A stretch of DNA of 6,700 bases from Planctomycetota bacterium (GCA_021838985.1 JAKCCC010000110.1:1-6700), one strand, 5' to 3'. Positions 1 through 5,288 are shown, counted from the first letter of the stretch. Made by a program: numbers and translations. Notes: generated from the letters alone by a model not told the origin.

Positions 1-993
1 AACCGCCAGCGCCACAGGCGGATAGAGATGCCGGGCATTGGCCCGCTCGACCACGCGGGTGGCGGCGGCGCGCCCGCGGGTGGTCACAATCACCCCGGAG
101 CGGATAAAGCGCCGCGCCACGGCCACGGCGCTGCCCAGCAGTCCGCCGGGATTAAAGCGTAAATCCAGGATCAGACCCTTAAGCGGCGCGCCGCCGCGCC
201 ATAGCGGCTGAAGCGCCCGATCCAGTTCCTCGGGGGTTCGCGCCATAAAACGGTTGATGCGCACGTATGCAATGCGGTGGACCGGATCAATCAGATAATC
301 CCAGTGGCCGGCGGCGCCTGCGGCCCGGCGGAATCCCTTGACGCTGCGCGTTTCTAGCACGGCCCGCCGGAGGTTCAGCGTAACCGCGGAACCCATCGGT
401 GGCCGTACGGTCAGGGCCACCGCCGTGCCGGGTGGTCCACGCAAGGCCCGGCGCAGAAGTCGCCGGGACCAGCGGCGCACGGAGCGGCCATCGACGGCCT
501 GAATTTCGTCGCCCGCTAAGACTCCGGCCCGCAGCGCCGGCGAGTGGGCTAGCGCGGTAAGAATCAGTGGAAAGCCGTCCCGCCGATGACGCGCCAACCG
601 CACCCCGATGCCGCTGTGTCGGCCGTGCGTCAGGTGATTGAAGTGATTCCATTGCTGCGGCGGTAGATAGGCGCTATAAGGATCCAGGGGGCCGAGCATG
701 CCCTGAATAGCGCCGGCCAACAGTTTTCGGTCGGAGACGGGTTCGACGTAATTTTTCTTGATCAAGGCGCGAACCGCAATGAGGGTATTGAAAAAATGAT
801 AAGCGCTGGCCCCGGCCTGGCGCCGGAAGTGCGTCTGCAGCGCATAGTACCCCAACACCAGAATCAAAATAAACCAGATCACCCGCCACAGCGCGGAGCG
901 GCGGTCCGGTTCGCACGCCCCGGACTTTCCGCGCTCCACGCTTGCGCAAGGGGCTGATGCTGGCCGGCGGCGACATTTGGAATCTGCACGCAC
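1..993 (-). CDS. S41 family (CtpA/Tsp-type) C-terminal processing protease, C-terminus cut by window edge
   Basis: A serine protease that would cleave near the C-termini of exported or membrane proteins; 331 residues are visible. In order: a basic, Cys-containing N-terminal stretch (about 1-33); one hydrophobic segment (about 35-52, WRVIWFILILVLGYYAL), probably a signal anchor; the family hallmark GML-x2-LDPYSAYL at about 98-110; a PDZ-like domain starting at GIGV (about 128-131) and running to about 200, including LRAGVLAGDEIQAVDG; then the start of the protease domain (about 231 on), with IAYVRINRF and LILDLRFNPGG (274-284). The sequence stops just before the expected catalytic Ser segment, so activity cannot be judged. 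The start is the GTG at 993: it follows an in-frame stop by one codon and has GAGGTG six bases upstream. A second GTG (residue 19) lacks such a site. It is divergent from cbiB. Family assignment is firm; the substrate is unknown. Confidence 0.93.
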   Translation of the reverse strand, partial: MRADSKCRRRPASAPCASVERGKSGACEPDRRSALWRVIWFILILVLGYYALQTHFRRQAGASAYHFFNTLIAVRALIKKNYVEPVSDRKLLAGAIQGMLGPLDPYSAYLPPQQWNHFNHLTHGRHSGIGVRLARHRRDGFPLILTALAHSPALRAGVLAGDEIQAVDGRSVRRWSRRLLRRALRGPPGTAVALTVRPPMGSAVTLNLRRAVLETRSVKGFRRAAGAAGHWDYLIDPVHRIAYVRINRFMARTPEELDRALQPLWRGGAPLKGLILDLRFNPGGLLGSAVAVARRFIRSGVIVTTRGRAAATRVVERANARHLYPPVALAV

Positions 994-999
994 TGTTTA

Positions 1000-1005
1000 C
1001 ACCTC
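1000..1005 (-). promoter_or_regulatory. Ribosome binding site fixing the S41 GTG start
   Basis: On the minus strand GAGGTG lies six bases before the GTG at 993. It is the only good Shine-Dalgarno match near any candidate start, which favours this GTG over the one 18 codons further in. Confidence 0.65.
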
Positions 1006-1020
1006 ATCGATCGACTGATT

Positions 1021-1026
1021 ATTGTA
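1021..1026 (-). promoter_or_regulatory. Candidate -10 box (TACAAT) for the S41 gene
   Basis: The minus strand reads TACAAT, five of six matches to the sigma-70 -10 consensus. It would give a short leader of roughly 20 bases before the GTG at 993. No convincing -35 box is visible at 17 bases (CCGCAC), and an 8-base palindrome TCGATCGA (1007-1014) lies just downstream. Weak call. Confidence 0.3.
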
Positions 1027-1074
1027 CATTCTTGGCGGGAGCCGTGCGGGGTCCGGACTTCGGCGCGCGGGCCA

Positions 1075-1294
1075 GGGGTGTGGCAATATTTGTGGTCCCG
1101 GCACGCCCGGATGGGACCGGCTTCTTCCGATGGGTGTGGCCGCAAATGGGGGCTCCTCGTGGTAGGTCGAAGCTCCGCCTCGGTGGACATACTCCCATGT
1201 GCCGTCCTCCCGCCGCCACGACGACGCGGGCAGTACCGCAACCTACGGCATGGAGTATCGTACCCGCTCCTGCCGCAATTGATGGCCACACCCC
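1075..1294. repeat. Three-copy GGGTGTGGC repeat, two direct and one inverted
   Basis: Copy A (1075-1084, GGGGTGTGGC) and copy B (1132-1141, GGGTGTGGCC) are direct. Copy C is inverted (1284-1294, GGCCACACCCC). C is perfectly complementary over 10 bases to A, or over 10 bases to B, so on an RNA the two pairings would exclude each other. Similarity continues past the core with small gaps: each copy is followed by a short A/T-containing stretch and then G-rich sequence. A weaker fourth match, TTGCCACGCACC, is at 1379-1390. The repeat identity is directly seen; the function is not known. Confidence 0.6.
1189..1258. repeat. Inverted repeat nested inside the GGGTGTGGC pair
   Basis: ATACTCC (1189-1195) is complementary to GGAGTAT (1252-1258). 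After an internal loop of five versus two bases, GCCGT (1201-1205) pairs with ACGGC (1245-1249). Inside it CCCGC (1209-1213) can pair with GCGGG (1226-1230). The whole stem fits within the outer 1132-1141/1284-1293 helix, as expected for one folded RNA, though chance pairing in GC-rich DNA is possible. Confidence 0.45.
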
Positions 1295-1432
1295 TTTCGA
1301 CCTGCCGGGATCGCTGCCGATTGCGGACCAGCAAGATGCCTGTCCCGCCGGCCATAGAAGTCACCCCTGCCACCGGTTTTGCCACGCACCGGCAAGGTTG
1401 TCCTGTGGTGTTCATGCGAGTACCGTTGAGCC

Positions 1433-2377
1433 ATGCTGCGAATAGAATATCAACTCCTGGCGGCTTTCGGCCTGGACTTGATTATCGGTGATCCGCGCTG
1501 GCTGCCGCATCCGGTGCGCGGCCTGGGGCGACTGGCCGAGATCGCGGAGAGGGCTACCCGGCGCTGGATTCGGCCGACGCGGCTGGCGGGTATGGCCGCG
1601 GTACTTCTGGTCGTTGGCGGCGCGGCGCTGCTGAGCTGGGGGAGCTTGAGGTTAGCGAACGCATTCGGTCCCTGGCTGGCGGATGTCGTGGCGATCTATC
1701 TCATTTATAGCAGCATCGCTGCTCGCGATCTGGTCCGGCATGCCCGGCGGGTGCAACAGGCTTTGGCCCGCCACGATCTGCCGCTGGCCCGCCGGTGTCT
1801 GGCGCTGATGGTAGGGCGCGACACCGAGCGGCTGACCGAAGCGGAGATCATCCGCGCCACGGTGGAAAGCGTGGCGGAGGGAATGGTGGATGGCGTGACC
1901 GGGGCATTGTTTTTTGGTTTCTTGGCCGGGGCGGTCGGCGCTATCGCCTACCGGGCGGTCAATACGCTGGATTCCATGTTTGGCCACAAAACTTCGCGGT
2001 ATCTGAAATTCGGCTGGGCGGCAGCGCGGCTGGATGACGCGGCGAATTGGCTGCCGGCACGCCTGACGGGGGTCTTGGTGTCACCGGCCGCCTGGCTGAT
2101 GGGCCAGGACGGCCGCGCCGCCTGGCGGATCCTGCGGCGCGACGCCCGCCGCCACGCCAGCCCCAACGCGGGGTTTCCCGAATCCGCCGTCGCCGGGGCT
2201 TTGGCCGTGCAGCTCGGCGGCCGAAACTATTACGACGGCCAGCCTATGGATACCGCCCGTTTAGGCGACGCCCGGCAGCCGCTGACGCACCGCCATATCA
2301 TCCTGGCGAACCGCCTGATGCTGTTAACGGTTACGCTTTTTCTGTTGCTGGGCTTCGTGCTGCGCGCCACATGGTAG
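1433..2377 (+). CDS. cbiB: Adenosylcobinamide-phosphate synthase CbiB/CobD
   Basis: An integral membrane enzyme of late adenosylcobalamin synthesis that joins adenosylcobyric acid to aminopropanol (phosphate), making adenosylcobinamide (phosphate). At 314 residues it has the normal family length and is collinear with it: LDLIIGDP (14-21) and HPV (26-28) at the N-terminus; hydrophobic segments at about 53-70 and 80-95; VGRDT (127-131); IRATVES (140-146); YRAVNTLDSM (173-182); LDDAANWLPARL (200-211); SPNAGFPESAVAGAL (243-257); LGG-x-NYY (261-267); and a final hydrophobic segment (about 295-310). The ATG is set by the family N-terminus; only a weak Shine-Dalgarno precedes it. One oddity: the segment usually reading AEN-x2-DG-x3-PLF here reads AEG-x2-DG-x3-ALF (148-160). 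No other cobalamin gene is visible, so it stands alone here. Confidence 0.97.
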   Translation: MLRIEYQLLAAFGLDLIIGDPRWLPHPVRGLGRLAEIAERATRRWIRPTRLAGMAAVLLVVGGAALLSWGSLRLANAFGPWLADVVAIYLIYSSIAARDLVRHARRVQQALARHDLPLARRCLALMVGRDTERLTEAEIIRATVESVAEGMVDGVTGALFFGFLAGAVGAIAYRAVNTLDSMFGHKTSRYLKFGWAAARLDDAANWLPARLTGVLVSPAAWLMGQDGRAAWRILRRDARRHASPNAGFPESAVAGALAVQLGGRNYYDGQPMDTARLGDARQPLTHRHIILANRLMLLTVTLFLLLGFVLRATW

Positions 2378-2460
2378 TACTTTGTCAAGCGATAAATTTC
2401 TGGTTGGCTAAAGAAACCCGGGCCCGCCACCGAACCCGAAGCACCGGGCTTCAGGTCGCC

Positions 2461-2488
2461 CGCGGCGACTCGTCCGCAGCGACTCGCC
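2461..2488. repeat. Tandem 14-base imperfect repeat
   Basis: Two adjacent units, CGCGGCGACTCGTC and CGCAGCGACTCGCC, differ at two positions. A decayed third unit (CACGCCGACCC) may follow. The core GCGACTCG is identical in the first two. Confidence 0.6.
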
Positions 2489-2534
2489 CACGCCGACCCG
2501 GTGAATGGCGGCGGCCGGGGTACCCGAAAACTAA

Positions 2535-2556
2535 GTGGTGACAAAGTGGTGACAAA
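2535..2556. repeat. Tandem 11-base perfect repeat (GTGGTGACAAA)
   Basis: GTGGTGACAAA occurs twice head to tail. Its TGACAAAGT portion is the inverted match of ACTTTGTCA just after the cbiB stop (2379-2387). It might be a paired protein-binding site or the scar of a past insertion; the sequence does not decide. Confidence 0.6.
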
Positions 2557-2620
2557 GCACCCGCATCTCGCCGCAGCCAAGTTTATCTGGGTGCATGAAC
2601 GATTCCAAATCTGTCGTGCA

Positions 2621-2634
2621 TTCCGCAGCTGGAA
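2621..2634. promoter_or_regulatory. Imperfect palindrome just upstream of the promoter
   Basis: TTCC-N6-GGAA (2621-2634) sits 16 bases before the -35 box, followed by an A/T-rich stretch (2634-2648) that resembles an UP element. It could be an operator for the downstream gene. A short palindrome like this is weak evidence alone. Confidence 0.3.
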
Positions 2635-2650
2635 AGTTAATAAAATTTCG

Positions 2651-2679
2651 TTGACAGTGAACCGCCTGACGAGGATAAT
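2651..2679 (+). promoter_or_regulatory. Near-consensus sigma-70 promoter for the membrane protein gene
   Basis: TTGACA (2651-2656), a spacer of exactly 17 bases, then GATAAT (2674-2679): eleven of twelve consensus positions. An A/T-rich tract lies directly upstream. Transcription would start near 2686 and give a leader of about 55 bases before the chosen GTG start. Confidence 0.75.
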
Positions 2680-2694
2680 TCATTGACTCTTATC

Positions 2695-2709
2695 TGCGCC
2701 TGGGGCGCA
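2695..2709 (+). other. Leader hairpin in the 5' UTR of the membrane protein gene
   Basis: TGCGCC-TGG-GGCGCA is a perfect 6-bp stem with a 3-base loop, starting about ten bases after the predicted transcription start. A run of five T (2719-2723) follows ten bases later, too far for a standard terminator. It could stabilise the 5' end of the mRNA or take part in attenuation. Confidence 0.4.
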
Positions 2710-2728
2710 TCGGGAAGGTTTTTGGCAA

Positions 2729-2733
2729 AGGAG
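2729..2733 (+). promoter_or_regulatory. Ribosome binding site deciding the start of the membrane protein
   Basis: AGGAG lies eight bases before the GTG at 2742. The earlier GTG (2736) is only two bases away, too close, and the ATG codons at 2751 and 2754 are too far, so 2742 is preferred. Confidence 0.6.
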
Positions 2734-2741
2734 TCGTGAGC

Positions 2742-3182
2742 GTGCATGCGATGATGTTTACCAACAATATGGCGGCGGTATGGATCGCCATATTCGGCGT
2801 GAGCTTGGTTCTGCTGGCAGTGCAGATTTTCATCTGCTATCTCCTGCAGACATGTTATAGTCGCATTCCTGAGGATTTCCGCCAGCTGTCGCCGGGATTG
2901 GTGTGGCTGTTGTTGATCCCACTCTTCAGCGCGGTATGGAATTTCTTTGTCTTCCTGAAACTGGCCAACAGCTACCAAGCGTATTTCGCCAGCGTGGGAA
3001 AACCCCACATGGGTGATTGTGGCCGCGCGCTGGCGCTGGCCTATTGCATTTGTATCTGCTTGTCCATCATCCCCATCCTCGGCTATTTAACCGGAATCGC
3101 GGCTCTGGTTCTGCTGATCATTTTGATGGTCAAGATGGTTGCTCTGCGCAACCAGATCACCGTGACGCCGGCGCCGGCCTGA
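2742..3182 (+). CDS. Small four-helix membrane protein of unknown function
   Basis: A 146-residue protein with four predicted membrane segments (about 11-34, 52-73, 94-110 and 112-132). A short polar loop, YSRIPEDFRQ (39-48), precedes LSPGLVWLLLIPLFSAVWNFF, and KLANSYQAYF (73-82) follows the second helix. The PGLVWL-x2-IPLF-x2-W-x-FF pattern and the later ALAYC-x-IC block look like an uncharacterised family of small membrane proteins that I recall from Planctomycetota and other phyla; I know no assigned function or catalytic residue. Several Cys residues (32, 38, 93, 102, 104, 106) lie in or near the helices. The GTG start is chosen by the Shine-Dalgarno; starting at 2736 would add two residues. 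It is a single-gene unit with its own strong promoter and a hairpin downstream. Confidence 0.82.
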   Translation: MHAMMFTNNMAAVWIAIFGVSLVLLAVQIFICYLLQTCYSRIPEDFRQLSPGLVWLLLIPLFSAVWNFFVFLKLANSYQAYFASVGKPHMGDCGRALALAYCICICLSIIPILGYLTGIAALVLLIILMVKMVALRNQITVTPAPA

Positions 3183-3278
3183 TGTAAACCCCCCACCACC
3201 CCCGACCAGCCGGTGCGGCCCGATCTTCTGCCGAAGCCCAGCCATTGACCACAGCTGCCAATACCCAGCTGCCTTAGC

Positions 3279-3296
3279 GGCGGCATTTATGCCGCC
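3279..3296 (+). terminator. Hairpin downstream of the membrane protein gene, possible terminator
   Basis: GGCGGCA-TTTA-TGCCGCC is a perfect 7-bp GC-rich stem with a 4-base loop, about 100 bases after the stop at 3182. No T-run follows, so intrinsic termination is uncertain. The rest of 3183-3378 is C-rich and shows no gene. Confidence 0.35.
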
Positions 3297-3383
3297 CGTA
3301 GTCATATCCGTGCCCGAAAATCCGGCCGTACCCCGCCGGGCATGCACTCTCCATGTCGCGCCGGTGGGATAACGCGGCGGGGC

Positions 3384-3392
3384 TGCTATAAT
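3384..3392 (+). promoter_or_regulatory. Extended -10 promoter for the PIG-L/M50 pair
   Basis: TGCTATAAT is a perfect extended -10 element (TG-N-TATAAT), 32 bases before the PIG-L ATG. No good -35 is seen, as is common for extended -10 promoters. The box lies within a small dyad, GCTG-CTATAAT-CAGC (3382-3396), which could be an operator. An AGGGG ribosome binding site (3413-3417) sits six bases before the ATG. Confidence 0.55.
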
Positions 3393-3423
3393 CAGCATCT
3401 TAAGGGACCAGCAGGGGTGCGCG

Positions 3424-4197
3424 ATGAACAACCACGCCAGCAGAAAGACCGATCCGGCCGGGCCACGCATTGCCTTAAGTTTCCTGGCCCATCCCGATGA
3501 TGCGGAGTTTCTCTGCGCCGGTACGCTGGCCCGCCTGGCCCAGGCCGGCTGGACCATTCATATCGCCACCGCGACACCGGGAGACTGCGGAACCATGGAC
3601 CGTTCACCCTGGGAAATCAGCGCCATTCGCACGCAGGAAGCGCAAAAGGCGGCGGCCCTGATCGGGGCGCATTATCACTGCCTTGACGAGCGTGACGTCC
3701 TGGTCGTTTACGATCAGCCGACGCTTCGTAAAACCATCGATCTGTTCCGCCGGATCGCCCCGACCCTGGTGTTCACGCATGCTCCGAAGGATTACATGAT
3801 GGATCACGAAATGGTCAGCCTGCTGGCGCGGGCCGCGAGCTTTGGCTATGGGGCGCCGAATGTTTCCACAGCGCCGCGCTTAAGGCATTCCGCCGTGCCG
3901 CATCTATATTACTGCGATCCCATCGACGCCATCGACCCCCTTGGCCGCCCCGTGGAGCCGACCACCTTGGTCGACATTACCGCTCAGTTCCACACCAAAT
4001 CGGAAATGCTCGCGTGCCATGATTCACAGCGCCAATGGCTGCGGGCGCACCACGGGATGGACGAATATCTCGAGTCCATGAAACGCCAGGCCGTGGCGCG
4101 CGGCCGGTTGGCCGGCGTCGCCTACGCCGAAGCGTTCGTGCAACATCGCGGCCACGCCTACCCCCACCACGACTTATTGCAGGACCTGGCCCCATGA
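3424..4197 (+). CDS. PIG-L (LmbE-like) family zinc-dependent deacetylase
   Basis: A predicted metal-dependent deacetylase of N-acetylated sugars or similar small substrates; no signal peptide is seen, so it is probably cytoplasmic. The 257 residues show the family core: LAHPDDAEF (21-29) with zinc ligands His23 and Asp26 and the catalytic acidic pair region; a conserved TPGDCGTMD block (51-59); the R-x2-EA-x2-AA helix (69-77); and THAPKDYMMDHEMV (118-131), giving the third ligand His128. The C-terminal half keeps IPHLYYCDP-like VPHLYYCDP (about 158-166), LACHDSQRQWLRAHHGMDEY and YAEAFVQHRGHAYP. It resembles the general LmbE-like branch more than the bacillithiol enzyme BshB1. AGGGG precedes the ATG by six bases. 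Its TGA overlaps the ATG of the M50 gene (ATGA), implying translational coupling. The substrate is unknown. Confidence 0.94.
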   Translation: MNNHASRKTDPAGPRIALSFLAHPDDAEFLCAGTLARLAQAGWTIHIATATPGDCGTMDRSPWEISAIRTQEAQKAAALIGAHYHCLDERDVLVVYDQPTLRKTIDLFRRIAPTLVFTHAPKDYMMDHEMVSLLARAASFGYGAPNVSTAPRLRHSAVPHLYYCDPIDAIDPLGRPVEPTTLVDITAQFHTKSEMLACHDSQRQWLRAHHGMDEYLESMKRQAVARGRLAGVAYAEAFVQHRGHAYPHHDLLQDLAP

Positions 4198-5216
4198 ATA
4201 CATTGACCCGCGGCTCCCTTCGCCTCTTCCGCCTGTTCGGCATCACGGTTTATCTGAACTGGATGTGGATCTTCGCGGTGCTTTATTTCATGTACGCCGC
4301 GGGTGGAGTGAGTTTCTGGAACTTCCTTTTCGTGCTGGCCCTGTTTGGCATCGTACTGGCGCACGAATTTGGCCATGCCTTGGCCTGCCGCTCCGTCGGC
4401 GGCCAGGCGGATACCATTGTGCTCTGGCCGTTGGGCGGGGTGGCGTACGTTTCACCGCCCTGGCGGCCCGGGGCGATGTTATGGAGCATCGTTGCCGGCC
4501 CGCTGGTGAACGTGGCGTTGGCGCCCGTGCTCTGGGCGCTGCTGCCGGCGCCGGTGCGCCATCAATTGCTGGGCGTCACCGGGGCGCTGCTGCCCATTGC
4601 CTGGCTGGTGCAAGCTCCGCGGGTGACGGAGTTGCTCATGCTCTGCACGCCGGCCCAGGCATTTGTGCTGCAACTGCTCGCGTTGGACCTGGCGGTTCTG
4701 ACGTTCAACCTGATGCCGGTTTATCCGCTGGACGGCGGAAAAATTCTATGGTCGGCGCTCTGGTTTTTCATCGGCGAAACCCGCGCCCTGCGCGTGGCCT
4801 CGATTCTTGGCATCATCGGGGCGGGAGGCTTCATGCTGCTGGCGTTCGCGCAGGGAAGTCTCTGGCTGGTCTTCATCGCGGTTTTTATTCTCGTCAGCGC
4901 GCTGTCCGCCTTCCGCCAGGCCGGAGCGGTCCAACAGGCGCGGCGGATTCCCCGGCACCGCGGGTTGGCCTGCCCCAATTGTCATATCGCTCCGCCCTGC
5001 GGGAATTTTTGGCAGTGCGGCGCCTGCGGTGTGCATTTTGACATGTTTGCCCATCACGGTCGCTGCCCCCAATGCGGGGCGAATTATCTGAACAACGAAA
5101 TTCAATGCCTGGATTGCCGCCGCATGGCCCCGGTTTCCGGTTGGTTTACCGCCGCCACCGTGGAGGCCGCACCGGCCGGCGCTGGCTCGGATGCCGCCTC
5201 GAAAACTCTGGACTAA
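4194..5216 (+). CDS. SpoIVFB-like M50 site-2 protease with C-terminal double zinc ribbon
   Basis: An intramembrane zinc metalloprotease of 340 residues. The N-terminus (FGITVYLNWMWIF, 15-27) is typical of the SpoIVFB-type branch. HEFGH (57-61) supplies two zinc ligands and the catalytic Glu58; AGPLVN (101-106) and FNLMPVYPLDGGKI (171-184, Asp180 the third ligand) complete the core. Other hydrophobic segments lie at about 26-55, 95-117, 153-172 and 200-240. After about 255 the protein leaves the membrane into a Cys-rich tail with two four-Cys clusters: C260/C263/C275/C278 and C291/C294/C305/C308. It lacks the PDZ domain of RseP-type enzymes and no CBS pair is present. AGGA lies nine bases before the ATG, inside the PIG-L gene. 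An in-frame extension back to 4035 is unlikely because it would overlap PIG-L by 160 bases and add a non-family basic region. The substrate is unknown; a membrane-bound regulator is typical. Confidence 0.95.
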   Translation: MNTLTRGSLRLFRLFGITVYLNWMWIFAVLYFMYAAGGVSFWNFLFVLALFGIVLAHEFGHALACRSVGGQADTIVLWPLGGVAYVSPPWRPGAMLWSIVAGPLVNVALAPVLWALLPAPVRHQLLGVTGALLPIAWLVQAPRVTELLMLCTPAQAFVLQLLALDLAVLTFNLMPVYPLDGGKILWSALWFFIGETRALRVASILGIIGAGGFMLLAFAQGSLWLVFIAVFILVSALSAFRQAGAVQQARRIPRHRGLACPNCHIAPPCGNFWQCGACGVHFDMFAHHGRCPQCGANYLNNEIQCLDCRRMAPVSGWFTAATVEAAPAGAGSDAASKTLD

Positions 5217-5288
5217 CCCTTTTTGCCTTTTTGCCCGGAGCTGGCCGGCCGCACCGCCAAGTCGAAGCTCCGCTGTGGCGGTTCCTGG
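5217..5288. terminator. Convergent intergenic spacer with two overlapping hairpins
   Basis: 72 bases between the convergent M50 and fumC stops. TTTTTGCC is repeated in tandem (5220-5235). Two alternative 7-bp stems overlap: CGGAGCT (5236-5242) with AGCTCCG (5266-5272), and ACCGCCA (5253-5259) with TGGCGGT (5276-5282). They may terminate both genes, but on neither strand is a stem followed by a U-run, so the terminator call is weak. Confidence 0.4.

Larger units (their letters stand above)
994..1432. other. Long divergent intergenic region with multiple inverted repeats, no credible gene
   Basis: This gap separates the divergent S41 and cbiB genes. Open frames cross it on both strands, but none gives a recognisable protein and they run into the flanking genes out of frame. 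It contains three related GGGTGTGGC copies (plus at 1075 and 1132, minus at 1294), a 6-bp hairpin (1094-1099 with 1113-1118), a two-part stem (1189-1205 with 1245-1258), a GC hairpin (1209-1213 with 1226-1230) and a hairpin 37 bases before cbiB (1379-1383 with 1391-1395). No cobalamin-riboswitch signature, tmRNA or RNase P signature was found. It may be a structured leader, a regulator-binding region or degenerate DNA. Confidence 0.6.
2378..2741. other. Intergenic region between cbiB and the small membrane protein gene
   Basis: 364 bases without a credible gene. The left part is GC-rich, with a small hairpin (GAAGC at 2438-2442 with GCTTC at 2448-2452), a tandem 14-base repeat and a tandem 11-base repeat. 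A 9-base inverted match links ACTTTGTCA (2379-2387) with TGACAAAGT (2539-2547). The right part (from about 2570) is richer in A and T and holds the promoter, leader hairpin and ribosome binding site of the next gene. Confidence 0.6.

Noticed and set aside
287..652. A 121-codon minus-strand open frame
   Set aside because: It lies in another frame of the S41 gene, whose own frame shows family motifs across the whole stretch.
941..950. A 10-base palindrome CTTGCGCAAG
   Set aside because: It falls inside the S41 coding sequence with no other sign of a regulatory site.
1166..1178. A 13-base sequence GTCGAAGCTCCGC shared by two intergenic regions (also 5261-5273)
   Set aside because: A single 13-base match somewhere in a window of this size and composition is about what chance would give, and the flanks do not match.
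879..1415. Long open frames on both strands across the S41-cbiB gap (for example minus 879-1415 and plus 942-1445)
   Set aside because: Their translations are Arg/Pro/Cys/Ser-rich without recognisable domains, they overlap the real genes out of frame, and such frames are common in GC-rich DNA.
994..1432. A cobalamin riboswitch upstream of cbiB
   Set aside because: Expected from the gene's pathway, but I could not find the conserved B12-box or the GGTG-AA-TCC and CCCGCAACTG type core on the plus strand. The nearest match, ACCGCAACC at 1235-1243, lacks the flanking core.
2230..2580. A 116-codon minus-strand open frame spanning the cbiB end and the following gap
   Set aside because: It is mostly antisense to cbiB and low-complexity in the rest, with no recognisable domain and no clear ribosome binding site.
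4035..4193. An N-terminal extension of the M50 protease back to 4035
   Set aside because: It would overlap the PIG-L coding sequence and adds a basic, Pro-rich stretch unlike the family. The ATG at 4194 has a ribosome binding site and begins at the normal family N-terminus.
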